Part shown: positions 14,018 to 21,568 of the stretch, piece after piece
Layout of the letters: each line of letters opens with the position of its first letter
Numbering within the stretch: position 1 is the stretch's first letter
Assembly (NCBI GenBank): GCA_905234655.1
Contig: CAJOJG010000027.1
Location: 1-39,751, forward strand
DNA: 39,751 bases
Direction of reading: 5' to 3'
Source: an uncultured Bacteroidales bacterium
GTDB lineage: Bacteria > Bacteroidota > Bacteroidia > Bacteroidales > UBA3824
Program-made: the position numbers and the translations under genes
The notes under the pieces: generated by a model
The model's input: only the letters and a program-made list of their open reading frames with translations
Databases searched by the model: none
Told to the model about the DNA's origin: nothing

Positions 14018-16624
14018 TTATGATTTTGCGGATTTTTTTGTGGCTTTTATTTTCGACAACTTAATTTCGCCGTCGATACAGTCGACGGTAGCCTCGCCGC
14101 CTTTCTTCAAGCCGCCGAATAGTATTTCGCGCATGATGATAGGGGAGAGGGTGGAGTTAAGCACACGGTCTATCTCCCTCGCGCCATACTGGGGCGAGAA
14201 GCCTTTGTCGAGCAGCTGTTTCATTGCGGCTGACGTGAGGCTGAGCGTAACGTCCTTATTCTTAAGGCGGTCGCGGAGCTCGTCGAGTTTCTTGTCCAAT
14301 ATCCGCGACGCCATCGCCTCATCGATGTCGTTGAACAACACCGTCGCCGAAAGCCTGTTGATGAACTCGGGCTTGAAGGTCTTCTTGACAGCCGAGAGCA
14401 TCGCGCTGCCCGCCGTCGCGCCATTGAATCCCACGGTCGCCTGATGGGCGTACTGCGCGCCGGCGTTGCTCGTCATGACGAGGATGACATGGCGGAAGTC
14501 GGCTTTCTGCCCCTTGTTGTCGGTCAGGTTTGCGTAGTCCATTATCTGCAGCAGGACATTGTAGATGTCGGAATGAGCCTTTTCGATTTCGTCGAGCAGC
14601 AGGACACAGTTAGGGGTCTTGCGGATTGCGTCAGTGAGCAGTCCGCCGTCGTCGTAGCCTACATATCCCGCCGGGCTGCCGATGAGCTTGGCGACAGTGT
14701 GGCGTTCCGTGTACTCGCTCATGTCGAACCTCACGAGCGGCACGTCAAGTTCCTTGGCAAGCACCTTGACGATTTCAGTCTTGCCGACGCCGGTCTGCCC
14801 GACGAACAGGAACGAGGCTATTGGCTTCTGTTCGTCCAAAAGTCCAGCCTTGGCCATCAGGATAGCCTCGACAACCTGCTTGACCGCCTGATCCTGGCCA
14901 AAAATCTTCGCCTTGATGTTTTCGGCGAGGTTAGAGAGCTTGTCGGATTCGCTGTCGTCGTCGATGTCGGGAAGGCTTGTCAGGTGGCACACCTTCTTGA
15001 CCATCTCGGCGATGACCGACTTGTCGACCCACTGCGCACTGTTCTTGGCTTCGGGATCCACGTCCAAGGGGTGCAACTTCCTGAACGCGCCGCTCTCGTC
15101 TATGAGGTCGAGAGCCTTCTCGGGAAGGAAACGGTTTGTGATGTACTTCCGGCTCAACTCGACTGTGTAGCGCGCAAGCTTCTCCCTCTGCTTGAACTTC
15201 ACGAGGTGGAAGCTCTCGTAGAACGGCATTATGCCTTCGAGAATCTTCACGGCGTGGTCTGTGTCAGGCTCGCGGATTTCTATGGTCTCGAACCGGCGCG
15301 AGAGGTTCTTGTTGCGCATTATGCGCTGGTTGTACTCCTTAAAGCCGGTCGTGCCGACAAACCTTACGTTAGGAATGTCCATGTACGGCACCATCATCGA
15401 GGCAGCGTCGGCAGTATCATTGCCGTTAGAGCCGAGGCCGACGATGTCGTGGAGGTCGTCGATGTATATGATGGCACTCTCATACTTCGATATGCCTTCC
15501 ATGACCGACTTGACGCGGTTCTCGAAGTCGCCACGGAACTGCGACCCTGCCACGAGCGCCGCCGGGTCTATCGAAAAAACTTTTGCCTGGGCAATCGCAG
15601 GCGGAAGTTTTTTGCGCGAGGCGGATTTCTTCAACAGCCCCATCAAGCCATAGAACATCGCAGTCTTGCCAACGCCCGGCTCGCCGACGTAGAGGACATT
15701 ATGGCGGTCGAGCTTGGAGAGGACATGGATTGTGCGCTCGAGCTCATCCTCGCGTCCTATCAGCGGCTGGCGCGTGAACATGTCGGCGGGCATGGCTGTG
15801 AGTTCCTTCACATACGCCTTCCATTCCGGCTCGCCCTGCTGTTGTTGTTGCTGCCGGTCACGGGAGCCGCCCCCGGGCTGGACTACAAAACCGCCAATCC
15901 CGCCAAGGTTGAGGTTGAGTTCTATGACGCCGTCGGGAAGGCCGACGCCGCCGCCAAATCCACCGTTATTACCGGTGCCTTCATCACCGCCGCTTTCGTC
16001 ACCGCCGCCGTCGCTCTTAAGACCATCATAGCCGGAAAACATCCTGCCAAAGTCGTCGAGGACTTCTGAACCCGGTTCCGATTCCATAGTCCCAGCGTCC
16101 TTCTTTGTGCGTTTCTTTTGCAAGAACTCCTTTCTAAAAGAGTTCTTGTATTGTTCGAATATCTTGTCCGTGACAGCCTCCTCGCGGAATATCGCGTCGT
16201 ATGTCTCCTCGGCGAGTTTGTCAACGTCAAGGTCGGAAATACTGTCGTATATATCGCGGATGATGTTAGGCTCGGGAATGAACAATGCCGCCATGACAGC
16301 CTCGAAAAGTCCGATTTCGCTCTTGTCCAACTGCCTGGCGAGATTACTTGCGTTAAGCGTCATCTGCACGAACCTCATCGACGGCATTACCTTATAGTCA
16401 ACGTCTTTCGGCACCCGCTCAAGGCTGTCGATATGAGGCTTAAGCTCGCGGCGGAACTTTTTGCAGTCAATGTTGTGAGACGCCCAGACGGACTTTATTA
16501 AACTATTGTTCAGCACGCCGTAATAGAAGAACAATTCCGGCGTCAGGAACTCGAACCGCTCGGCCTCTACTTTCATGAGGGCCTGGACGACTACCAGGGT
16601 CAGCATTGCTGACTGTTTGTGCAT
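14018..16624 (-). CDS. clpA: ATP-dependent Clp protease ATP-binding subunit ClpA
   Basis: A double AAA+ unfoldase, 868 residues from ATG 16624 (a TTG three codons earlier is possible). The N domain (about 1-150) starts with the expected LTLVVVQALMKVEAERFEFL. A long Gly-rich linker with a six-Gln run follows (about 178-263). Domain 1: GEPGVGKT (314-321), but Walker B reads IIYIDDLHD, with Asp where the catalytic Glu normally stands. Domain 2: GQTGVGKT and LLLDEIEKAH are intact. ATVGFNG supplies a VGF-type ClpP-binding loop. ClpA unfolds substrates, including N-degron proteins brought by ClpS, for ClpP. clpS lies directly upstream (gap about 23 bases), the classical pair. No terminator follows; the lipoprotein promoter begins there. 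Confidence 0.93.
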   Translation of the reverse strand: MHKQSAMLTLVVVQALMKVEAERFEFLTPELFFYYGVLNNSLIKSVWASHNIDCKKFRRELKPHIDSLERVPKDVDYKVMPSMRFVQMTLNASNLARQLDKSEIGLFEAVMAALFIPEPNIIRDIYDSISDLDVDKLAEETYDAIFREEAVTDKIFEQYKNSFRKEFLQKKRTKKDAGTMESEPGSEVLDDFGRMFSGYDGLKSDGGGDESGGDEGTGNNGGFGGGVGLPDGVIELNLNLGGIGGFVVQPGGGSRDRQQQQQQGEPEWKAYVKELTAMPADMFTRQPLIGREDELERTIHVLSKLDRHNVLYVGEPGVGKTAMFYGLMGLLKKSASRKKLPPAIAQAKVFSIDPAALVAGSQFRGDFENRVKSVMEGISKYESAIIYIDDLHDIVGLGSNGNDTADAASMMVPYMDIPNVRFVGTTGFKEYNQRIMRNKNLSRRFETIEIREPDTDHAVKILEGIMPFYESFHLVKFKQREKLARYTVELSRKYITNRFLPEKALDLIDESGAFRKLHPLDVDPEAKNSAQWVDKSVIAEMVKKVCHLTSLPDIDDDSESDKLSNLAENIKAKIFGQDQAVKQVVEAILMAKAGLLDEQKPIASFLFVGQTGVGKTEIVKVLAKELDVPLVRFDMSEYTERHTVAKLIGSPAGYVGYDDGGLLTDAIRKTPNCVLLLDEIEKAHSDIYNVLLQIMDYANLTDNKGQKADFRHVILVMTSNAGAQYAHQATVGFNGATAGSAMLSAVKKTFKPEFINRLSATVLFNDIDEAMASRILDKKLDELRDRLKNKDVTLSLTSAAMKQLLDKGFSPQYGAREIDRVLNSTLSPIIMREILFGGLKKGGEATVDCIDGEIKLSKIKATKKSAKS

Positions 16625-16647
16625 TACTTCCAAAATTGCATAGGTTT

Positions 16648-16986
16648 TTAAAGTGATTCTACTGTAAGTCTAAGCGGAAACTTCTTTTCTTCCGCCATCC
16701 GCTGTACCTTGAAGACTTTGCTTATCGCCGTGTCGTAGTCATATACGCCCACGACCGCGCTGCCTTCGGTGTGTATCTTCATCATGAGGTCGTGCGCGTC
16801 CTGCTTGTTGTAGAAGAACACGACCCTTAGCACTTTCTCCACAAAATCCATCGTCGTCTCGTCGTCATTGTGCATGATGACCTTGTAGCGCGTCGGCGGC
16901 TTGCGGTCCGAAGTTTTCTTACGTGAACGCTCCCTTATCCTCTCGCGGACAGAGGAGGAGCGGACGTTTTGTTGTTGTTCTGCCAT
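16648..16986 (-). CDS. clpS: ATP-dependent Clp protease adaptor ClpS
   Basis: A 112-residue adaptor with the ClpS core: TRYKVIMHNDDETTMDFVEK (the N-degron-binding HNDD..TMDFV segment), AHDLMMKIHTEGSAVVGVY and a final EEKKFPLRLTVE. The N-terminal 25 residues are basic and disordered (RERIRERSRKK), and are longer than usual; in the family this tail contacts ClpA. ClpS binds proteins with N-end-rule destabilising residues and hands them to ClpA-ClpP. It is encoded between the thioesterase (9 bases upstream) and clpA (downstream) in one minus-strand operon. Confidence 0.95.
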   Translation of the reverse strand: MAEQQQNVRSSSVRERIRERSRKKTSDRKPPTRYKVIMHNDDETTMDFVEKVLRVVFFYNKQDAHDLMMKIHTEGSAVVGVYDYDTAISKVFKVQRMAEEKKFPLRLTVESL

Positions 16987-16995
16987 GGCTTTTTT

Positions 16996-17400
16996 TTAAA
17001 AATATTTTTCTACAACCTCCATGAAAAAGTCCGGCGCGGCGCAGGGACGGCCTGTGGCTCTGTTAACGAAGCACAACACCGTGTCGCCATAGTTAAGCAG
17101 CTCGCCCTTCTCGTTAAAAGTCTCGTACTCGAACACCATCTTCACGCCCGGCTTTTCCTTGACGGTGACTTTGACGGTTATCAGGTCGTCGTAGAACGCC
17201 GGCTTCTTGTAGTGTATCGCCATCGAGACCACCGGCATCATGTAGCCACGCTCCTCAAGCTCCCGGTACGAGCATCCGCTCTCACGGAAAGCGTCGCTGC
17301 GGGCGGCTTCGTAAAATTCGGGATACTTGCCATAATAACAATACCCCATCTTGTCGGTATCTCCGTACCTTACCCTTATCTTGCTTTCGCTTACTAACAT
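16996..17400 (-). CDS. Acyl-CoA thioesterase, 4HBT (YbgC/FadM-like) hotdog protein
   Basis: A 134-residue single hotdog domain. The motif RVRYGDTDKMGYCYYGKYPE matches the 4HBT signature ('Y.DTD..G.VYY..Y'), with the catalytic Asp of DTD. The rest (FYEAARSDAFRESG; AIHYKKPAFYDDLITVKVTV; YETFNEKGELLNYGDTVLCF) fits the family throughout. These enzymes hydrolyse acyl-CoA or acyl-ACP thioesters in the cytoplasm; substrate cannot be read from sequence. It is the first gene of an operon with clpS and clpA, 9 bases upstream of clpS. A -7 element (TAACTTTG, 17434-17441 on minus) precedes it. Confidence 0.9.
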   Translation of the reverse strand: MLVSESKIRVRYGDTDKMGYCYYGKYPEFYEAARSDAFRESGCSYRELEERGYMMPVVSMAIHYKKPAFYDDLITVKVTVKEKPGVKMVFEYETFNEKGELLNYGDTVLCFVNRATGRPCAAPDFFMEVVEKYF

Positions 17401-17433
17401 GTTATTTCGGTTGAAGTTTTTTTATTTTCACCG

Positions 17434-17441
17434 CAAAGTTA
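17434..17441 (-). promoter_or_regulatory. -7 element of the thioesterase-clpS-clpA operon
   Basis: Minus strand TAACTTTG, 33 bases before the ATG at 17400. The upstream -33 position shows only a weak TTAG-like match. Confidence 0.55.
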
Positions 17442-17481
17442 AGAATAATTACACACATCTGCTAATTTTTTTTGGCATTGT

Positions 17482-17513
17482 TTTGTAAAGAATTGCGATT
17501 TTATGTATCTTTG
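17482..17513 (+). promoter_or_regulatory. Promoter of pyrE
   Basis: TTTG at 17482-17485, 20-base spacer and TATCTTTG at 17506-17513. A leader of about 50 bases precedes the ATG at 17570. Confidence 0.75.
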
Positions 17514-17569
17514 CCACCTGTTAACACATTTTAAAAGACACTTTTTTTAACACTAATAACGCATCACCA

Positions 17570-18208
17570 ATGGAAAACCAGGATACCGAAAGGCAGGTCG
17601 CCAAGTATCTTCTTGACATCAAGGCCGTTGAGCTACAGCCCGAAAAGCCGTTCACATGGGCTTCGGGATGGAAGTCGCCCATCTACACCGACAACCGCAA
17701 GACTCTCTCGTACCCCGAGGCGAGGACTTTCCTCAAAAACTGTTTCGCCGAAACCATACGCCGGGACTACCCCGACGTAGAACTCATAGCGGGCGTGGCT
17801 ACCGGCGCGATAGCCATCGGCGCGCTTGTCGCCGACCTTTTGGGACTGCCATTCGTATATGTCAGGAGCGCGAGCAAGGGCCATGGGCTCGAGAACCAGG
17901 TCGAAGGCGTATGCCATGAGGGTCAGAAGGTCGTGGTCATCGAAGACCTCGTGTCCACCGGCATGAGCAGCCTCAAGGCCGTAACCGCGCTCAGGGAGAA
18001 AGGATGCGAAATCATGTCCATGATAGCCATCTTCACATACGGATTCCCGGTGGCAGACGAGGCTTTCAAGCAGGCGGGATGCACTCTCCGCACCCTCAGC
18101 AACTACAATGCACTAATCTCGCTCGCCAAGGAGACCGGCTACGTCAAGGAAGACCAGACGGAGACGCTGTTAGAGTGGAGGAAGTCGCCCGAAACATGGG
18201 GCGTGTAA
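17570..18208 (+). CDS. pyrE: Orotate phosphoribosyltransferase
   Basis: A 212-residue enzyme that joins orotate to PRPP to form orotidine-5'-phosphate in pyrimidine synthesis. Motifs: FTWASGWKSPIYTDNR (orotate end), AGVATGAIAIGALVADLLGL, VYVRSASKGHGLENQVEG (flexible catalytic loop) and the PRPP loop KVVVIEDLVSTGMSSL. Length and order are normal for the Bacteroidota type. It begins a plus-strand run: yicC follows after 44 bases with no terminator. In Bacteroidetes pyrE is often followed by unrelated genes rather than other pyr genes, and no other pyr gene is in view. Confidence 0.96.
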   Translation: MENQDTERQVAKYLLDIKAVELQPEKPFTWASGWKSPIYTDNRKTLSYPEARTFLKNCFAETIRRDYPDVELIAGVATGAIAIGALVADLLGLPFVYVRSASKGHGLENQVEGVCHEGQKVVVIEDLVSTGMSSLKAVTALREKGCEIMSMIAIFTYGFPVADEAFKQAGCTLRTLSNYNALISLAKETGYVKEDQTETLLEWRKSPETWGV

Positions 18209-18252
18209 CATAATAATAATAATGTGACTACATAAAATCCAACCATAAAGCC

Positions 18253-19131
18253 ATGATGAAATCCATGACCGGCTACGGCAAGGTCGCCAAAAGCCGAAAC
18301 GGAATTAACATAGAAGTCGAAATCCGCTCGCTCAACAGCAAGTCGCTCGACGTGCATACAAAAATGCCGCTGTCGCTCTCCGACAAGGACTTGGAAGTCA
18401 GGGCGATGATTGCCGCCGGACTCGAGCGCGGGAAGGTCGACCTGACCATAACCCTCACCACCGACGCCACGGAAGACAATCTCCGCATCAATGAGAAGTT
18501 GCTCCAGGCATATTTCAAGAAGATGGTCGATATTTCGTCCCAACTCGGCGTCCAGATTGACCAGAGCCTTCTACTCACGACCCTCCTCAGATTCCCCGAC
18601 GTACAACGGACTGACCAGGAGGAGTCGCACGAGGAAGAATGGGAGATAGCGCGCGAAGCCGTCGCCGAGGCCATTGAACAGCTCGAAGGCTTCCGCATCC
18701 AGGAAGGCCAGAACCTCAAAACGGACTTCCACAAGCGCGTGGAGCTCATTCTGTCGTACCTCGCCGAAATCGAGCCTTTCGAAAAGAACCGCATCGGCTC
18801 CATCCGTGAAAAAATCCTCCAAAGGTTCGAGGAGCTTAAAGGCATCGTCGACCTCGACCCCAACCGCCTTGAGCAGGAACTCATCTACTACATCGAGAAA
18901 CTCGACATCACGGAGGAAAAAGTCCGGCTCAGGAACCACTGCAAATATTTCATCGAGAACATCGACACCGAGGAGTCGACCGGCAAGAAGCTCGGCTTCA
19001 TCGCCCAGGAGATGGGGCGCGAGATTAACACCCTCGGCTCAAAAGCCAACGACGCCGAAATCCAAAAAATCGTTGTCAAGATGAAGGACGAACTCGAAAA
19101 AATCAAAGAACAAGTCCTCAACATCCTGTAA
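18253..19131 (+). CDS. yicC: YicC family endoribonuclease
   Basis: A 292-residue protein with both halves of the YicC family: N-terminal MKSMTGYGKVA followed by EVEIRSLNSKSLDV, and a C-terminal region with LDPNRLEQELIYYIEKLDIT, STGKKLGFIAQEMGREINTL and KANDAEIQKIVVKMKDELEK. YicC-type proteins have been shown to be endoribonucleases in Escherichia coli and Bacillus relatives. The central part is predicted coiled coil. Two ATGs stand in tandem at 18253 and 18256; either is possible. Part of the pyrE transcript by position. A weak terminator-like hairpin follows. Confidence 0.92.
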   Translation: MMKSMTGYGKVAKSRNGINIEVEIRSLNSKSLDVHTKMPLSLSDKDLEVRAMIAAGLERGKVDLTITLTTDATEDNLRINEKLLQAYFKKMVDISSQLGVQIDQSLLLTTLLRFPDVQRTDQEESHEEEWEIAREAVAEAIEQLEGFRIQEGQNLKTDFHKRVELILSYLAEIEPFEKNRIGSIREKILQRFEELKGIVDLDPNRLEQELIYYIEKLDITEEKVRLRNHCKYFIENIDTEESTGKKLGFIAQEMGREINTLGSKANDAEIQKIVVKMKDELEKIKEQVLNIL

Positions 19132-19155
19132 ACGAGAATATTCCGCGTTTTTTTT
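19131..19155 (+). terminator. Weak candidate terminator after yicC
   Basis: AACG/CGTT with an inner GAA/TTC pairing, followed by eight or more T. The stem is short and imperfect, so this is a low-strength guess. Confidence 0.4.
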
Positions 19156-19162
19156 AAACATT

Positions 19163-19281
19163 AATTAAACGAATTAAAACGAATTTTTTTGCGTAACTTA
19201 ATTCGTTTTAAAACGACAAAAAAGTATTCGTTTAATAAAAAAAAAGTTAAACAAGTAATTCGTTATAATTCGTTTAATTTG
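19163..19281. repeat. Cluster of AATTCGTTTAA-type repeats, both orientations
   Basis: At least five to six copies of an 11-12 bp motif close to AATTCGTTTTAA lie in about 120 bases. Two are in reverse orientation (around 19163-19185). Three to four are forward: 19200-19211, one near 19226 (TATTCGTTTAAT), and two overlapping forms at about 19258-19278. The copies at 19174-19185 and 19200-19211 form a perfect 12-bp inverted repeat with a 14-nt loop. The region is very AT-rich and holds no gene. It precedes fabG and could be a protein-binding array or leader structure. Confidence 0.7.
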
Positions 19282-19297
19282 TGTTGAAAAAAAGCCA

Positions 19298-19313
19298 GTC
19301 GCCGCAAGGCGAC
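19298..19313 (+). other. GCAA-tetraloop hairpin in the fabG leader
   Basis: GTCGCC-GCAA-GGCGAC forms a perfect 6-bp GC-rich stem with a GNRA tetraloop, about 80 bases before the fabG ATG. There is no T-run after it, so it is not a terminator; it looks like an RNA structural element in the 5' leader. Confidence 0.55.
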
Positions 19314-19391
19314 GTAATCAAAATTGACGAGTAAATTCACGGTAATTTTCGTTAAAAAAAAAGAAATTAACGTTATAAAAAACAGATAATT

Positions 19392-20138
19392 ATGGAATTA
19401 TTGAAAGGAAAGACCGCGCTCATCACCGGTGCGGCGCGAGGAATAGGCAAGGCTTTGGCCCTCAAATTTGCCTCCGAAGGCGCAAACATCGCCTTCACCG
19501 ACCTCGCCATAGACGACAACGCAAAGGCGACAGAAGCCGAAATCGCAGCATTTGGCGTTAAGTGCAAAGGCTACGCGAGCAACGCCGCCGACTTCGAACA
19601 GACACACACCGTCGTCGAGGAAATCCAGAAGGAGTTCGGCTCGATAGACATCCTGGTCAACAACGCCGGAATAACAAAAGACGGCCTCCTCCTCAAGATG
19701 TCGGAATCTCAGTGGGACGCTGTAATCACCGTCAACCTCAAGTCCGCCTTCAACTTCTCGCACGCAGTCGTGCCTGTGATGCTCCGCCAGCGCAAAGGCA
19801 GCATCATCAACATGAGCTCCGTGGTCGGTGTCCACGGCAACGCCGCACAGTGCAACTACTCCGCATCGAAAGCCGGCATGATTGGACTTGCAAAATCCAT
19901 CGCACAAGAATACGGCAAGAAAGGCATCCGCGCAAACGCAATCGCCCCGGGCTTCATCATCACAGCGATGACTGCGCAACTCTCCGACGAGCTTAAGAAA
20001 GAATGGTGCGAAAAAATCCCGTTGCGCCGTGGCGGCACACCGGAAGACATCGCCGAAGTCGCCCTCTTCCTCGCTTCAGACATGTCGTCATACGTGTCCG
20101 GCCAGGTAATCCAAGTCGACGGCGGAATGAACATGTAA
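19392..20138 (+). CDS. fabG: 3-oxoacyl-[acyl-carrier-protein] reductase
   Basis: A 248-residue short-chain dehydrogenase with the expected FabG pattern: TGAARGIG (NADPH binding), LVNNAGITKDGLLLKM (typical FabG segment), INMSSVVGVHGNAAQCNYSA with the catalytic triad Ser143, Tyr156 and Lys160, and ANAIAPGFIITAMT near the end, finishing with VIQVDGGMNM. It reduces 3-oxoacyl-ACP during fatty acid elongation in the cytoplasm. In Bacteroidota fabG is often alone, as here; no other fab gene is adjacent. The unusual feature is its leader: the repeat cluster at 19163-19281 and a GNRA hairpin. Confidence 0.94.
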   Translation: MELLKGKTALITGAARGIGKALALKFASEGANIAFTDLAIDDNAKATEAEIAAFGVKCKGYASNAADFEQTHTVVEEIQKEFGSIDILVNNAGITKDGLLLKMSESQWDAVITVNLKSAFNFSHAVVPVMLRQRKGSIINMSSVVGVHGNAAQCNYSASKAGMIGLAKSIAQEYGKKGIRANAIAPGFIITAMTAQLSDELKKEWCEKIPLRRGGTPEDIAEVALFLASDMSSYVSGQVIQVDGGMNM

Positions 20139-20158
20139 GAACAACAATAGTTTGGAAC

Positions 20159-20209
20159 GCGGCCGGATAGAATGGAAATCGTAGTAAAAACGAAAAACCC
20201 GCCGGCCGC
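20159..20209. repeat. GC-rich inverted repeat with 35-base loop
   Basis: GCGGCCGG (20159-20166) and CCGGCCGC (20202-20209) are perfect reverse complements between fabG and the muramidase gene. AACTTTTTC lies about 8 bases after it. It may act as a long-loop terminator for fabG, but the T-run is not adjacent. Confidence 0.5.
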
Positions 20210-20265
20210 CTTCCCAACTTTTTCAGATATTTTTCCTCAAACCAAAACAATAAAACATCCAAAAC

Positions 20266-21564
20266 ATGGGCTGGTTTTCAAATCTATTCAAGCGTAACAA
20301 CTCCAAAAGCTCGGCATCAGGGGCCGTTGCCTCCGCCTCTGCCGCGATTAACTCTGCGGTGCAGTCCAAGGGCACAATCGTAACCATGCAAAAAGGGCGT
20401 GTGACGGCCACTAAATTGAACGCCCGAAAAGAACCCTCTACGTCCGCCAAAATACTCTACAAACTTAAAAAGCACACCATTGTCAACATCAAGTCCGCAT
20501 CAAACGGATGGTACTTGATAAACACTGAACTCGGCGACGCATACTGCATGCAAGAATACATTGAGAAACAGGACATCGTCGAAAAACTACTTGTCAACGC
20601 CCAAGTCCTCAACGTCAGGTCGTTCTACAGCACAGACAGCAGCGTCATCGGAAAAGCATACAAAGGCAACATCCTCGTTAAGCTCAGCAAACACGACAAA
20701 TGGTACGGCGTGGACTTCAAGGGAAAGACAGGATACGTCCACGGCGACTACGTGACGCCGCTGACCGACGGCGATGTCAAAAAGCAACAGTCCACCACAA
20801 CCACGACAACAACCACGACAACAACCACGCGCGAATTTTTCAACACGCGGAAAGACCTCGCCACCGTCGCCCTCGCCCCCCAAAAACAACTATCCGCCGA
20901 CGGACAGGACAAGTTTGGCAAAGTGGCGGTAAAGACATGGAATAACTACGGCAACTTAGTGACCGTCATCTCCAAGGAGTTAGGCATCGATGTAGAAATT
21001 GCACTTGCAGTGATATGCGTAGAAAGCGGCGGCAGCGGATTCTCATCGGACGGCAAGATGCTCATCAGGTTTGAGAACCACGTATTCCACACATACTACG
21101 GCTCAAAGTCCGACGCCAACCAGAAGACTTTCGACGAGCACTTCACGTTCAACACGAAGAACCGCCGCGAAGACCACAAGTACCGCGAAAAGAAATCAGA
21201 CTCCTGGACTACATGCCACACTGGACAAGAATCAGAATGGGCTGCTTTCGGAATAGCACGCTCCATCGCAGAGACACAGGCGATGTACTCCATCAGCATG
21301 GGCGCGCCACAGGTCATGGGATTCAACTACAAGATGATTGGATATAACTCGGTCCAGGACATGTTCGAAGCTTTCAGCAAGGACATCAGGTACCACATCA
21401 TGGCTCTCTTCGACTTCTGCAACGCAAAGAGCAGCCGCATACAGTACCTGCTCACCGGCGACTTCCTCTCGTTCGCAAAGGAATACAACGGACTTTCAGC
21501 ACCCGAAGCCTACGAACAGAGGCTCCAGCAGTATTACGACATATACAAGAAACTATTGAAATAA
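20266..21564 (+). CDS. Two-SH3 N-acetylmuramidase (endolysin-like) without signal peptide
   Basis: A 432-residue protein: two bacterial SH3 domains (about 43-100, LNARKEPSTSAKILYKL...; and 108-165, LNVRSFYSTDSSVIGKA...), a linker with twelve consecutive Thr (177-188) and a C-terminal N-acetylmuramidase domain of the DUF3380 type (about 215-430). The domain shows ALAVICVESGGSGF with candidate catalytic Glu253, LIRFENHVFHTYYG, SMGAPQVMGFNYKMIGY and KEYNGLSAPEAYEQRLQQYY. This domain cleaves the glycan backbone of peptidoglycan in phage endolysins. No signal peptide: the start MGWFSNLFKRNNS is short and charged, so export would need a holin or another route. The Thr linker is encoded by a 12-bp repeat. 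A VWA gene starts 4 bases after the stop. Confidence 0.85.
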   Translation: MGWFSNLFKRNNSKSSASGAVASASAAINSAVQSKGTIVTMQKGRVTATKLNARKEPSTSAKILYKLKKHTIVNIKSASNGWYLINTELGDAYCMQEYIEKQDIVEKLLVNAQVLNVRSFYSTDSSVIGKAYKGNILVKLSKHDKWYGVDFKGKTGYVHGDYVTPLTDGDVKKQQSTTTTTTTTTTTTREFFNTRKDLATVALAPQKQLSADGQDKFGKVAVKTWNNYGNLVTVISKELGIDVEIALAVICVESGGSGFSSDGKMLIRFENHVFHTYYGSKSDANQKTFDEHFTFNTKNRREDHKYREKKSDSWTTCHTGQESEWAAFGIARSIAETQAMYSISMGAPQVMGFNYKMIGYNSVQDMFEAFSKDIRYHIMALFDFCNAKSSRIQYLLTGDFLSFAKEYNGLSAPEAYEQRLQQYYDIYKKLLK

Positions 21565-21568
21565 CCCA

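Noticed and set aside
14444..16069. A 541-codon open frame on the plus strand opposite clpA
   Set aside because: Antisense shadow of clpA with no recognisable domain; the clpA frame carries all the family motifs.
19163..19281. Repeat cluster as the chromosomal origin oriC
   Set aside because: No DnaA-box sequences (TTATCCACA-like) and no dnaA/dnaN or similar origin-linked genes nearby.
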